From the NCBI RefSeq assembly GCF_001427525.1, contig NZ_LMGU01000001.1, positions 1-64,000 of the forward strand: a stretch of 64,000 nt of DNA, written 5' to 3'. The translations under genes were made by a program, and so were the position numbers. How positions within the stretch are numbered: position 1 is the first letter of the stretch; each line of letters begins with the position of its first letter. The notes beneath the pieces are model-generated. The model saw only the letters and a list, made by a program, of their open reading frames with translations. It made no database searches and had not been told where the DNA came from. Below are positions 37,666 to 46,875 of the stretch, piece by piece. This DNA comes from Microbacterium sp. Root61 (lineage in GTDB: Bacteria; Actinomycetota; Actinomycetes; Actinomycetales; Microbacteriaceae).

Positions 37666-38860
37666 GCCGCAGACCCGGCGCTATCGTGCCACCGTGCGCA
37701 CGCGCCTGGCGCTGACCTACTCCGCCCTGCTCACGGGTGCCGGCCTCGTGATGCTCACGATCGTCTACGTGTTCATGCGATTCGTGCCCACCTACGACCT
37801 CGTGCCATCCGATTCCTTCCCGACGGAACCGATGGAGCCGGGCATCTCGACGCCGATGCCCGAGGTCACGGGCGGCACCACCCCCGCGTCGACGACCACC
37901 CCTGCCTCCGAGATCGTGATCACTTCGACCGAGCAGCTGCTGAACCTGCTGCTGATCGTCTCCCTCATCGTGCTCATCGTGCTCGCCCTCGTGGGCATCG
38001 CGGTCGGCTGGGCTGTCGCCGGGCGCATGCTGCGGCCGCTGCAGTACATCAACGGCGCCGCCCGCAAGGCCGCGCACGGCGACCTTGCGCAGCGGATCCG
38101 CCTCGAGGGGCCGCGCGACGAGATCTCCGAGCTGGCGGCGAACTTCGATGACATGCTCGCGCAGCTCGAGCGCTCCTTCGCCGCGTCGAAGCGGTTCGCC
38201 TCGAACGCGTCGCACGAGCTGCTCACCCCGTTGGCCACCACCCGGGCGATGCTCGATGTCGCGATCGCCCAGCGCGATGATCCTGCCGAGCGCGCGCTCT
38301 TCGACCGACTGCGGGCGATGAACGAGCGCAGCATCGAGACGGCAGAAGCACTGCTCGGCCTGGCGCAGATCGAAGGGTCGACGGTCACCGGCGAGCGCAT
38401 CGACCTGGCGAGAGTCGCGGCGGAGGTCGCGGAGTTCTGCGCCGACGAAGCGGTCGAAGCGGGGGTCACAGTGGCGCTCGATCTGCAGCCCGCGCCCTTC
38501 GACGGCGAACCCGTGCTGGCGCGTCAACTGGTCACCAACCTCGTGCAGAACGCGATCCGGCACAACGCGGCATCCGACGGTTTCCTCACGATCGTCACCC
38601 GCACGGCCCCCGACGGATCCGCGGTGATCGAGGTCGAGAACAGCGGCGCGATCCTCGAAGCGGATGCCGTCACCGCCCTGGCGGAGCCGTTCACCCGCGC
38701 GGCGGGACGCCGGTCCACGTCGGCCAAGGGGCACGGCCTCGGGCTCTCGATCGTGTCGGCCATCGTCACCCGCTTCCACGGCGCCCTGGAGCTCACGGTC
38801 CGCCCCACCGGCGGACTGCGCGTGATCGTGACCTTCCCCGCGGAGCCCGCACCGAAGTAG
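37643..38860 (+). CDS. Sensor histidine kinase
   Basis: 405 aa. Two membrane helices (about residues 25-48 and 95-130) flank a short Pro/Thr-rich extracytoplasmic loop of about 45 residues. A HAMP domain follows, then the H-box SNASHELLTPLATT with His191 (Leu replaces the usual Arg of HELRTPLA), N-box NLVQNAIRHN and G-box KGHGLGLSIV. The short loop suggests sensing within or near the membrane, as in kinases that work with ABC transporters. Confidence 0.93.
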   Translation: MPSQTTTEPQTRRYRATVRTRLALTYSALLTGAGLVMLTIVYVFMRFVPTYDLVPSDSFPTEPMEPGISTPMPEVTGGTTPASTTTPASEIVITSTEQLLNLLLIVSLIVLIVLALVGIAVGWAVAGRMLRPLQYINGAARKAAHGDLAQRIRLEGPRDEISELAANFDDMLAQLERSFAASKRFASNASHELLTPLATTRAMLDVAIAQRDDPAERALFDRLRAMNERSIETAEALLGLAQIEGSTVTGERIDLARVAAEVAEFCADEAVEAGVTVALDLQPAPFDGEPVLARQLVTNLVQNAIRHNAASDGFLTIVTRTAPDGSAVIEVENSGAILEADAVTALAEPFTRAAGRRSTSAKGHGLGLSIVSAIVTRFHGALELTVRPTGGLRVIVTFPAEPAPK

Positions 38861-38878
38861 GTACGCCCCGGCGTGCCG

Positions 38879-38953
38879 AACTGCGGAGGTTCGGGCCGAC
38901 GCGCCGGTTGTGCGGCCCGTAGCGGCGGCGTGTCGAGCGGACGTCCCGCAGTT
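38879..38953. repeat. Two-part palindrome, copy 2
   Basis: AACTGCGG (38879-38886) / CCGCAGTT (38946-38953) outside and CGACGCGCCG (38897-38906) / CGGCGTGTCG (38926-38935) inside. The right half, including GGCGTGTCGAGCGGA, is nearly identical to that of copy 1 (33321-33335). It lies 18 nt after the kinase stop. Confidence 0.72.
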
Positions 38954-39027
38954 GTGCCCGGCGGCGTGCCGAGGCCGATCCTGCGGTGACACGCGACGCG
39001 AGAACCTCGTACCCCTATGCTGGCCGC

Positions 39028-42000
39028 GTGGACGCCGTCTGGGTGGGCCTGGGAATTGCCGTCTTGGGACTGACCCTCCTGGACGTCTTTCTCACTGCGC
39101 TCAACTATGACGAGGCGGGCTTCTTCGCCGGGCGTCTCGCCTCGTGGCAGTGGAGCCTGATCCGGCAGATCACGCGCCGTCTCTCCCGTCGCTGGCGGCC
39201 GGTCGTGCTGCGCCAGGTGACCGGCCTGCAGATCATGGTGACGGTGCTGGCGTGGATCGGCGGGGTGATCCTCGGTTTCGGCCTGATCTACCTCGGTCTG
39301 ATGCAGGGCAAGAGCTTCCTCTACGACGGGGTGCACGCCGACCTGTTCGGCGCGATCTACTTCAGCGCGGCGCAGCTGGCCACGGTCGGCACGTCGCAGC
39401 TGACGCCGAACACCGACGTGCTCCGGGTGCTCTCCATCGCCGAGACCCTGACCGGGGTGGTACTGGTCTCGCTGATCCTCACGTTCCTGCTCGGCATCTA
39501 CGACGTCATCAGCTCGCTGCGCAGCCTCTCGTCTCAGTTCTTCAGCGCGGGACGCGGGGTGGGCGAGCCGATCGCGAGCCTGAAGCCGTACTTCCCGGAG
39601 GGCAGGTCGCGCGGACTGGACGGGCACTTGGACTCGATCTCGGACAGCTTCGGCTCGTACACCGACGGCGTGCGGCTGCACCACGCCGCGTACTACTTCC
39701 AGAGCGGACGCGACACGTTCTCACTGCCGTACTCGGTCCGCATGCTCAGCGGCGTGATCGCGGGGCTGCGCTGGGGGCTGCCGGCCTCGAACCCCGTCAC
39801 GCAGGAGCCGACGCTGCTGCCCCTCACCGAGCAGTTCGACAAGTTCCAGGCGTACATGCACCCGCTGCTGAACTGGAAGAGCACGGATGTGCCCGAGGCG
39901 CTGTCGCGTGCGGACTTCGACCGGCTGATCGAGGCCGACCGCAAGCTGCACGGTTCGATGAACCGCCGGCGTGCGGCGAAGCTGGCGGATGCCGGTGACC
40001 CGTGGGTGACGCGATTCGCCGGGGTCAACCGCGACATGGGCGAGCTCGTGCAGGAGGCCCCTTTCGTCGACCTCGAGGAGGCCTACGCTCGGTACCTCCA
40101 GTGGCTGCCGTTCGCGTATCACGCGCGGCAGTTCACCATCGCGGTGAGCAAGGATCTCGACTACCAGCCGGTCTATTCGAACGGCACCGATCAGGTCGAG
40201 GATGCGGTGCTGATCCCGCCGTCTCCGAAGAAGCTCCCGTCCCGCATCCGATCGTTCTTCCACCGCCGCATGACGCTGATCGACCCGGGGTTGTCGAGGG
40301 CCATCGATGCGCTGCGGGTGCTGGGTGCGGCCATCTTCACGGTCGTCGTAGTGGTCGGCGTGGGGTTCGCCGCGACCGGATCGGCGCCGATGCAGATCGC
40401 CATCTTCGGCGGCATGATCACGATGTTCGCGGCCTCCGCGGCCGGCGCCGGCCGCGGACGATCCGGCTGGGGCAGGTTCGCCGGGGTGGTCGTGATCATT
40501 CCGGTGCTCGCGGCAATCGGCCTCGACGCGATCGTGCCCGCGGGACCGCTGATCTCCGCCATCGTGCTGGTGCTCCTGGCGTTCGTCGGGATGATCCTGG
40601 CCGGATTCGGTCCGATGTGGGGCGGGTTCGGTCAGCTCGCGTTCGTGACGTTCTACTTCATCCTGCTGCTGCGCCTGAGTCCGAGGGAGTGGCTGCTCTA
40701 TGCCCTCACCGCGACCCTCAGCGTCATCGTCGCCGTCCTGATCCAGGCGATCCCGAACCGCAACGCGCATGCCCGCGTCGTGGTGGGCGGCGTGAATGCG
40801 CTCGAGCTGCGCATCGCTCGCGTGATGGACCCGCTGATCGACACCGTCTCGGCCGCGCGGTGGGATCCGGACCTGCGCCGCCGCGTCCACGCCGAACTGA
40901 AGCAGCTGCACCACGCCGCATCCTTCCTGAGCGGGCAGCTGGTGGAGCCGGACTCCGAGCTCGGCCTCACGCCGGGGCAGCTGGACGCCCTGCGCATGCG
41001 CGTGTTCGACGTCGAGCTCGCGGTCGTCAACCTGGCGACGGCGGCCCGATCGGCCACCGGGCTGCGGGTGCCGGTGCCGATCCGGGCGCTCCTCGCCGGC
41101 GAGCTGGAGCATGTGCAGAAGCACGTGCGGGAATACCCGGAGCGCCCGACGTGGGCGACCTCCGGCGACGACTCCTCGGCAGCCGTCCACCCCGCCCTCG
41201 CGTTCCGCGACCCGCCCGTCGATTGGCCCCCGCAGGCCCGGCAGGTCCACCGTGCCCTGTACGAGCTGGTGACCGCCACGGATGCGCTGCACACCGCGGG
41301 CAGCGCTGAGCTCGGCAGCAACGTGACGGCGACCGATGACCAGGAGGAGCCGGCGGATGCGACCGCGGCGTGGGGGGCCCCACCGGCCGCGGATGCCACG
41401 TCGGAGGGGACGGCGTCGCCCACGGACGCGACGGAGGATCCCGCATCCGAGGGAGAAGCGGAGACGGATGCCGCCGCCGCAGCCGGTCCGGCCGGTGCGA
41501 CGTCGCCCACGTCGGATGCCGATGCGTCGCCGTTCGCCGCCCCGCTGAGACGCGCCGTTCAGGCCGCGCTGTCGACCGGGCTCGCGCTGTGGGTCGGGTC
41601 GCTGATCTCGACGAGCTACCAGTACTGGGCTGTGATGCCCGCGCACCAGGTGCTGGGCGAGACCGACGGGGAGACCTACCGCAAGGGGACGCAGCGGATC
41701 CTCGCCACCGTCGCAGGCGCCACCGTGGGCTTCGGGCTCGCCATCACCGTCGGCAGCAATCCCGCCGTGCTGCTGCCGGCGCTCGCGCTGACCTTTTTCG
41801 CCTCCACCTACTTCCGGGCGGTGTCGGCGCCGCTGTCGACCTTCTGGCAGACGATGATGTTCGCGATGCTCTACGAGTACCTCGGCAAGCTCGACACCGA
41901 GACGATCGAGCTGCGCATCCTGGAGACCGTCGTCGGCGCCGTCATCGCCCTCGTGGTGGCCGCCCTCATCCTGCCGACCCGCACCCGTACCCGCCTGAAC

Positions 42001-42561
42001 ACCGACACGATGCGCCTCGTCCGCACGGTGAAGGACGTCACCGAGCGGTGCCTGCAGCGGCTGAGCAACGACCCCGCCGCAGCCGGATTCGACAGGAAGT
42101 CCTTCGCGCACGAAGAACTGCAGATGACCGCCCAGCTGCGCCGCGTGCAGGCGACCGCGGCACCGCTGCGACGCGCGTCCGGCGCTCTGGACGTCCACGG
42201 CATCGAGGGGCAGCTGACGGCGCTGTGGGCGCTGCTGCTGTACACACGGCACCTGATCGCCGCCACAGACGCGCTGGCACCCGCCGAGAACACGCTGACG
42301 GCCGACGAGTGGGACCAGGTGCGCACCGTGTGCGAGGACGACTTCGACGTGCTGCTCACGGTGCTCGACGGGCGGCTGCCGGCTGCGCTGCAGGAAGACA
42401 TCCCGCTCGCCGATCGCGACGACTCCGGTGACAGCAGGACGCTGGAGGCCGTGCTGAGCTCGATCGCGCGCATCGATCAGACGCTCGCCGTGATGATCGA
42501 CAACGCCCAGCCCGACACCGGCCGATTCGCGCGCATCCGTTCCGCGCTCGCGTCGAAGTAG
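39028..42561 (+). CDS. Large membrane protein: ion-channel-like pore module plus FUSC domains
   Basis: 1177 aa. The N-terminus (to about residue 190) has hydrophobic segments around a pore-loop-like FGAIYFSAAQLATVGTSQLTP, resembling two-helix K+ channels but with TVGTS for TVGYG. A soluble region of about 240 residues is followed by a first block of about six helices (430-580), a helical region, a 70-residue Ala/Glu/Thr-rich linker (about 770-835) and a second block of FUSC-type helices (855-985) with a cytoplasmic tail. FUSC proteins are linked to aromatic-acid efflux. The start GTG 39028 follows TATGCT by 6 nt (leaderless); GTG 38986 would add 14 residues. Confidence 0.8.
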   Translation: MDAVWVGLGIAVLGLTLLDVFLTALNYDEAGFFAGRLASWQWSLIRQITRRLSRRWRPVVLRQVTGLQIMVTVLAWIGGVILGFGLIYLGLMQGKSFLYDGVHADLFGAIYFSAAQLATVGTSQLTPNTDVLRVLSIAETLTGVVLVSLILTFLLGIYDVISSLRSLSSQFFSAGRGVGEPIASLKPYFPEGRSRGLDGHLDSISDSFGSYTDGVRLHHAAYYFQSGRDTFSLPYSVRMLSGVIAGLRWGLPASNPVTQEPTLLPLTEQFDKFQAYMHPLLNWKSTDVPEALSRADFDRLIEADRKLHGSMNRRRAAKLADAGDPWVTRFAGVNRDMGELVQEAPFVDLEEAYARYLQWLPFAYHARQFTIAVSKDLDYQPVYSNGTDQVEDAVLIPPSPKKLPSRIRSFFHRRMTLIDPGLSRAIDALRVLGAAIFTVVVVVGVGFAATGSAPMQIAIFGGMITMFAASAAGAGRGRSGWGRFAGVVVIIPVLAAIGLDAIVPAGPLISAIVLVLLAFVGMILAGFGPMWGGFGQLAFVTFYFILLLRLSPREWLLYALTATLSVIVAVLIQAIPNRNAHARVVVGGVNALELRIARVMDPLIDTVSAARWDPDLRRRVHAELKQLHHAASFLSGQLVEPDSELGLTPGQLDALRMRVFDVELAVVNLATAARSATGLRVPVPIRALLAGELEHVQKHVREYPERPTWATSGDDSSAAVHPALAFRDPPVDWPPQARQVHRALYELVTATDALHTAGSAELGSNVTATDDQEEPADATAAWGAPPAADATSEGTASPTDATEDPASEGEAETDAAAAAGPAGATSPTSDADASPFAAPLRRAVQAALSTGLALWVGSLISTSYQYWAVMPAHQVLGETDGETYRKGTQRILATVAGATVGFGLAITVGSNPAVLLPALALTFFASTYFRAVSAPLSTFWQTMMFAMLYEYLGKLDTETIELRILETVVGAVIALVVAALILPTRTRTRLNTDTMRLVRTVKDVTERCLQRLSNDPAAAGFDRKSFAHEELQMTAQLRRVQATAAPLRRASGALDVHGIEGQLTALWALLLYTRHLIAATDALAPAENTLTADEWDQVRTVCEDDFDVLLTVLDGRLPAALQEDIPLADRDDSGDSRTLEAVLSSIARIDQTLAVMIDNAQPDTGRFARIRSALASK

Positions 42562-42637
42562 CCCGATACCCCGCGCGGCATGAGCCTCGCGCGACCGCTC
42601 GCGCGTCCGGATGAACTTCTCGCAGACCAGTAGCCAA

Positions 42638-42653
42638 GCCCCTGAGGAGGGGC
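42638..42653. terminator. Short GC hairpin before the urease operon
   Basis: GCCCCT-GAGG-AGGGGC, a 6-bp stem in the 174-nt gap between the FUSC gene and ureA, without a T-tract. TAGGGT (42655-42660) right after it is a candidate -10 for the urease operon, leaving about 70 nt of leader. Confidence 0.35.
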
Positions 42654-42735
42654 GTAGGGTCGCGGATGACGGGCCTGGCTCGGAGCCTGGCGCGGGAGTA
42701 TCGACTCGATCACGACGGCGAATGGCGGGGAAGAA

Positions 42736-43041
42736 ATGAACCTCACTCCACGGGAAATCGACAAGCTCTACGTGTACCAAGTGGCGGAACTCGCCCGGCG
42801 CCGACGCGAGCGAGGCACGAAGCTCAACGTCAGCGAGGCCATCGCCCTCATCTCGGAGGCCATCCTCGAGGGGGCCCGCGACGGACGATCCGTCGCCGAG
42901 GTGATGGAGCTCGGCAAGACGATCGTCTCCGAGAAGGACTGCATGGACGGGGTGCGCGAGCGCCTGCCGCTGCTGCAGGTGGAGGCGACCTTCGTCGACG
43001 GCAGCAAGCTCGTCTCCTGCCACGATCCGATCGGGGTATGA
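42736..43041 (+). CDS. ureA: Urease gamma subunit
   Basis: 101 aa, standard size. [23 protein letters not shown], then [21 protein letters not shown] and [19 protein letters not shown] are highly conserved. Structural subunit of the nickel urease trimer. GGGGAAG lies before ATG 42736. First gene of the operon; the next gene starts 1 nt after its stop. Confidence 0.97.
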   Translation: MNLTPREIDKLYVYQVAELARRRRERGTKLNVSEAIALISEAILEGARDGRSVAEVMELGKTIVSEKDCMDGVRERLPLLQVEATFVDGSKLVSCHDPIGV

Positions 43042-43042
43042 C

Positions 43043-43906
43043 GTGACGCAGCCCGCCGCGCCGAGTGCGACGGTGGTGCTGGTGGGGGGACACGAGAGCG
43101 CGAACGGCGCCGATCTGCTGTACCTCACCGACCTCGTGCCGCACTCGATCGTGACCCCCGCCGGGCGGCCGCTGCACAACCTGATCACCCGGTTGATCGC
43201 CGCAGATGACGCACCCATCGTCGTCATTCCGATGACGTTCGGTCGCAACCCGACGTTCGTCGCGGACACCGCCAAGACGTTGAAGTGGCTGGCCGGCAGC
43301 GCGCACGGCCGGCTCGCACTGGCCGACTCGTTCGGCACCGACGATCACCTCACGGCGTGGCTGCGCACTGCCGCCGGCGCGGTGCACCGCACCGCACCCG
43401 ATGCCGCCTTGGCGGTCTGGGCGGCGGCCGCGAATCCGTTCGACGACGCGGAGCTGTACCGGATCGCGCACCTCGTCCGCACGCACGGCGCCGGCAACGT
43501 CGTCGAGGTCGCCATCACGGATGGGGATGCCGGCATGATCGAGGCCCTGAGCCGGCTTCGGATGCTCGGCAGCACGAGCGCGGTCGTCGTGCCCGCGGGC
43601 TTCGGGCGCGAGTCGCCGATCCCCGCGGACGAGCGCGGGTACGCCGAGTTCTTCGGGCCGCTGATGAGTGAATCCGCGGTGGTCCGCGTCATCCAGGAGC
43701 GTGTCCGGGATGCCCTGCACGAACTCGGGCACGGCCGCACCGGCATCGAGGCGGGGCTGCAGGCCGACCACGGGCACGGATACGCGCATTCGCATGCGTT
43801 CGAGGAATCGACCGGCCACACCCACTCCCACGGTGGACACTCGCACAGCCACGGCGGCGGCGAGACCCACTCCCACTCACAGGGCGAGCACGTCCACGCA
43901 CACTGA
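43043..43906 (+). CDS. CbiX/SirB-like chelatase-family protein with His-rich tail, in the urease operon
   Basis: 287 aa. Residues 1-235 resemble a two-domain class II chelatase (CbiX/SirB): an N-terminal LVGGHES with His17, VIPMTFGRNPTFVADT, and in the second half VVVPAGFGRESPIP. From about residue 240 the tail is repeated His-Ser/Gly, with about 15 His in the last 46 residues, a metal-binding composition. It lies between ureA and ureB, and no ureE is present in the operon, so a nickel-delivery or storage role in place of UreE is a reasonable inference. It starts at GTG 43043. The His-rich reading continues in the +1 frame past the stop (43899-43940). Confidence 0.82.
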   Translation: MTQPAAPSATVVLVGGHESANGADLLYLTDLVPHSIVTPAGRPLHNLITRLIAADDAPIVVIPMTFGRNPTFVADTAKTLKWLAGSAHGRLALADSFGTDDHLTAWLRTAAGAVHRTAPDAALAVWAAAANPFDDAELYRIAHLVRTHGAGNVVEVAITDGDAGMIEALSRLRMLGSTSAVVVPAGFGRESPIPADERGYAEFFGPLMSESAVVRVIQERVRDALHELGHGRTGIEAGLQADHGHGYAHSHAFEESTGHTHSHGGHSHSHGGGETHSHSQGEHVHAH

Positions 43907-43965
43907 CGGACGACATACGCACAGCGACATGAAGCACTGAACCTCTTCGAGGGAAGGAAAAGATC

Positions 43966-44403
43966 ATGCTAGGCAGTCCCAAGTACCACCACCGCACCGA
44001 CGACATCGAGATCAACGCCGGGCGCCCGAGCGTGACGCTGCTGGTCAGCAACACCGGCGACCGCGCCGTCCAGATCGGGTCGCACTTCCACTTCTTCGAG
44101 GTCAACAAGGCCCTGCTGTTCGAGCGCGAGCTCGCGTACGGCATGCATCTGGACATGCCCGCCGGCACAGGTGTGCGCTTCGAAGCCGGCGACACGAAGG
44201 AAGTGACGCTGACGGCGTATGCGGGCAACCGGCACATCATCGGCTTCAACGGTCTCGTCAACGGCGGGCTGGATGCCGCCTCCACCAAGGTGCGCGCGAT
44301 GGCGCTGATGACCGAGCTCGGGTTCAAGAACGGCAAGCCGACTGCGCGCAAGAGCTCCAGCCGCGCCAAAAGCACCACCACGGCGAAGAAGGGGACGAAG
44401 TAA
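43966..44403 (+). CDS. ureB: Urease beta subunit
   Basis: 145 aa. The conserved core ([32 protein letters not shown], then RLDIPAGT-like [13 protein letters not shown] and [14 protein letters not shown]) covers residues 15-105. A Lys/Ser/Thr-rich tail of about 30 residues extends beyond typical UreB. GGGAAGG precedes ATG 43966. The TAATG junction overlaps ureC by 1 nt. Confidence 0.96.
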   Translation: MLGSPKYHHRTDDIEINAGRPSVTLLVSNTGDRAVQIGSHFHFFEVNKALLFERELAYGMHLDMPAGTGVRFEAGDTKEVTLTAYAGNRHIIGFNGLVNGGLDAASTKVRAMALMTELGFKNGKPTARKSSSRAKSTTTAKKGTK

Positions 44404-46127
44404 TGGCCATCATCTCGCGCAAGCAGTACACCGACCTGTTCGGCCCCACGGTCGGCGACCGGGTGCAGCTGGCCGACACCAACCTCGTGATCGAGATCGA
44501 GAAGGACTTCAACGAGGGGCACTACGGCGACGAGGTCGTCTACGGCGGTGGCAAAACCGCCCGCGACGGCATGGCCGCGGACCCGCAGGCCACCAACGAC
44601 CAGATGGTGCTGGATCTGGTGATCACCAACGCGATCATCCTGGATCCGATCCTGGGCGTCGTGAAGGGCGACATCGGCATCCGCGACGGAAAGATCGCGG
44701 GCATCGGCAAGTCCGGCAACCCGCACACGCAGAGCGGCGTCGACCCCCGGCTGGTCGTCGGGACGGGCACCGAGATCCTGGCCGGCGAGCACCTCATCGC
44801 CACCGCGGGCGGCATCGACAGCCACGTGCACTACATCTCTCCCCAGCAGGCCTATGCCGCACTCTCCAACGGGATCACGACGCTGTTCGGCGGTGGCACC
44901 GGGCCGACGGATGCCACGAACGGCGTGACCACGACGCCGGGCGTGTGGAACCTCGCCCGACTCCTCGAGTCCGCCGAGGCGATGCCGGTGAACATGGGCT
45001 TCCACGGCAAGGGCAACGGATCGTTGCCGGAGGCGCTCATCGAGCAGATCGAGGCCGGCGCAGCCGGACTCAAGGTGCACGAGGACTTCGGTGCCACACC
45101 TGCCGCACTGAGCATGGCCCTGAACGTCGCCGACCGGTTCGACGTGCAGGTGTCGCTGCACTCGGACAGCCTCAACGAAGCCGGGTACGTCGAGGACACC
45201 CTCGACGCGATCGACGGCCGCACCATCCACACGTTCCACACCGAAGGTGCGGGCGGCGGGCACGCGCCGGACATCATCAAGGTCGCGGGGCATCCCAACG
45301 TGCTCCCGTCCTCGACCAACCCGACGCTGCCGTACACGGTGAACTCGGTCGACGAGCTGCTCGACATGGTCATGGTCTGCCACCACCTCTCGCACGACAT
45401 CCCGGAGGACGTCTCGTTCGCCGACTCGCGCGTGCGTGCGGAGACGATCTCGGCCGAGACGGTCTTCCACGATGAGGGCATCATCTCGATGGTGTCGTCC
45501 GACTCGCAGGCGATGGGCCGCGTGGGGGAGTCGTTCATGCGTACCTTCCAGGTTGCGCACCACTGCAAGGACCAGCGCGGCAAGCTGCCGGAGGACGCGG
45601 AGGACAACGACAACTTCCGCGTGCTGCGCTACCTGGCCAAGATCACGATCAACCCCGCGATCACGCAGGGCGTCTCGGACTACATCGGGTCGCTCGAAGT
45701 GGGCAAGATCGCCGACATCGTGCTGTGGCCGGTGGACTCGTTCGCGGCGAAGCCCAAGCTGATCGTCAAGGGCGGCCTGATCAACTGGGCGCTGATGGGT
45801 GACCCGAACGCATCGCTGCCGACGCCGCAGCCGGTGTACTTCCGGCCGATGTTCGGGGCGCAGGGGCGCGCGCTGCAATCCACGCGCGTAACCTTCATGT
45901 CGCAGGCGGCCATCGACAAGGGCATTCCGGAGAAGCTGTCGCTGGAGAGCCAGGTGCTGCCGGTGCACAAGTGCCGCACGGTCGGCAAGGAGCACATGGT
46001 GCGCAACAGCGCGACACCGGTCATCGAGGTGGACCCGGAGACGTACGTCGTGACGTACGACGGCAAGGTCGCCACCATCGACCCGGCGCAGTCGCTGCCG
46101 CTCACCCAGCTGTTCTTCCTCGCGTAA
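44403..46127 (+). CDS. ureC: Urease alpha (catalytic) subunit
   Basis: 574 aa. Hydrolyses urea to ammonia and carbamate at a di-nickel centre. Metal ligands are in [19 protein letters not shown] and [12 protein letters not shown]; the carbamylated bridging Lys is Lys224 (GLKVHED); the mobile flap has Cys326-His-His (MVCHHLSHD). All key residues are present, so it should be active. Starts at ATG 44403. Confidence 0.98.
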   Translation: MAIISRKQYTDLFGPTVGDRVQLADTNLVIEIEKDFNEGHYGDEVVYGGGKTARDGMAADPQATNDQMVLDLVITNAIILDPILGVVKGDIGIRDGKIAGIGKSGNPHTQSGVDPRLVVGTGTEILAGEHLIATAGGIDSHVHYISPQQAYAALSNGITTLFGGGTGPTDATNGVTTTPGVWNLARLLESAEAMPVNMGFHGKGNGSLPEALIEQIEAGAAGLKVHEDFGATPAALSMALNVADRFDVQVSLHSDSLNEAGYVEDTLDAIDGRTIHTFHTEGAGGGHAPDIIKVAGHPNVLPSSTNPTLPYTVNSVDELLDMVMVCHHLSHDIPEDVSFADSRVRAETISAETVFHDEGIISMVSSDSQAMGRVGESFMRTFQVAHHCKDQRGKLPEDAEDNDNFRVLRYLAKITINPAITQGVSDYIGSLEVGKIADIVLWPVDSFAAKPKLIVKGGLINWALMGDPNASLPTPQPVYFRPMFGAQGRALQSTRVTFMSQAAIDKGIPEKLSLESQVLPVHKCRTVGKEHMVRNSATPVIEVDPETYVVTYDGKVATIDPAQSLPLTQLFFLA

Positions 46128-46135
46128 GGGGCGGC

Positions 46136-46831
46136 ATGGCGAACTCGGATGTGCGTCAGCTGCTCTCGAGCCTGCAGTTCTCCGACTCGGCGTTCCCGAG
46201 CGGCTTCTACACGATGTCCCACGGACTGGAGGGGTATGCGCAGGCCCGTCTCGTGGAGCGCGGCGACGTGCAGGAGCTGCTCGCGGAGCTGCTGACGCAT
46301 TCGGTGGGGCCGGGGGATGCCACCGCGCTCGCCGCCGCGCACCGTGCGGCTCTCGCCGCGGACTGGGGGCTGGTGCAGGAGGTCGATCAGCGGCTGTTCG
46401 CGTCCAAACTGAACGCCGAGATGCGCCGGGCATCGGTGCGCAGCGGCCATCAGCTCACCGATCTCGCGGGAGAGGTGATCGGCGGACCGGCGCTCGCCGA
46501 GTACGGGCGACGCGTCACGGCCGGCACGACACCGGGCTGCCAACCCGTCGCGACGGCCATGGTCTACGCGGACAGCGGGGTCGAGACGGAGCAGGCCGTG
46601 GCATCCGATCTGTTCGCCTTCGCGGTGAGCTTCGTCGGCGCCGCGCTGCGTCTGCGACTGACCGATCACCGGCACGCGCAGGTGATGCTGCACGGCACCG
46701 GCGCGGTCATCGAGCAGGTGGCGGCGGATGCCGTGGCTCGGGATCTCGCGGATCTCGGCGGCTGCGCGCCCGTCGCCGACATCATGTCCGCCCAGCACGA
46801 GAGAGCCGAGGCGCGCCTGTTCGCCAGCTGA
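46136..46831 (+). CDS. ureF: Urease accessory protein UreF
   Basis: 231 aa, all-helical. LLSSLQFSDSAFPSGFYTMSHGLE at the N-terminus is the UreF signature. Part of the UreF-UreD(H)-UreG activation complex that inserts nickel. ATG 46136 lies 8 nt after ureC; the open frame reaching 45971 overlaps ureC and is spurious. Confidence 0.93.
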   Translation: MANSDVRQLLSSLQFSDSAFPSGFYTMSHGLEGYAQARLVERGDVQELLAELLTHSVGPGDATALAAAHRAALAADWGLVQEVDQRLFASKLNAEMRRASVRSGHQLTDLAGEVIGGPALAEYGRRVTAGTTPGCQPVATAMVYADSGVETEQAVASDLFAFAVSFVGAALRLRLTDHRHAQVMLHGTGAVIEQVAADAVARDLADLGGCAPVADIMSAQHERAEARLFAS

Positions 46832-46875
46832 GCTTCACCACGATTCACCCGCACGACAGAGGGAAAGAGGAGACC

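Noticed and set aside
42666..43046. Leaderless-looking ATG 5 nt after TAGGGT upstream of ureA
   Set aside because: The frame is the out-of-frame shadow of ureA. The TAGGGT may still be the urease promoter.
39721..43338. 1205-codon minus-strand frame opposite the FUSC gene and ureA
   Set aside because: Spans three real genes and has shadow composition (His/Arg/Gly/Asp-rich); an effect of high GC at codon position 3.
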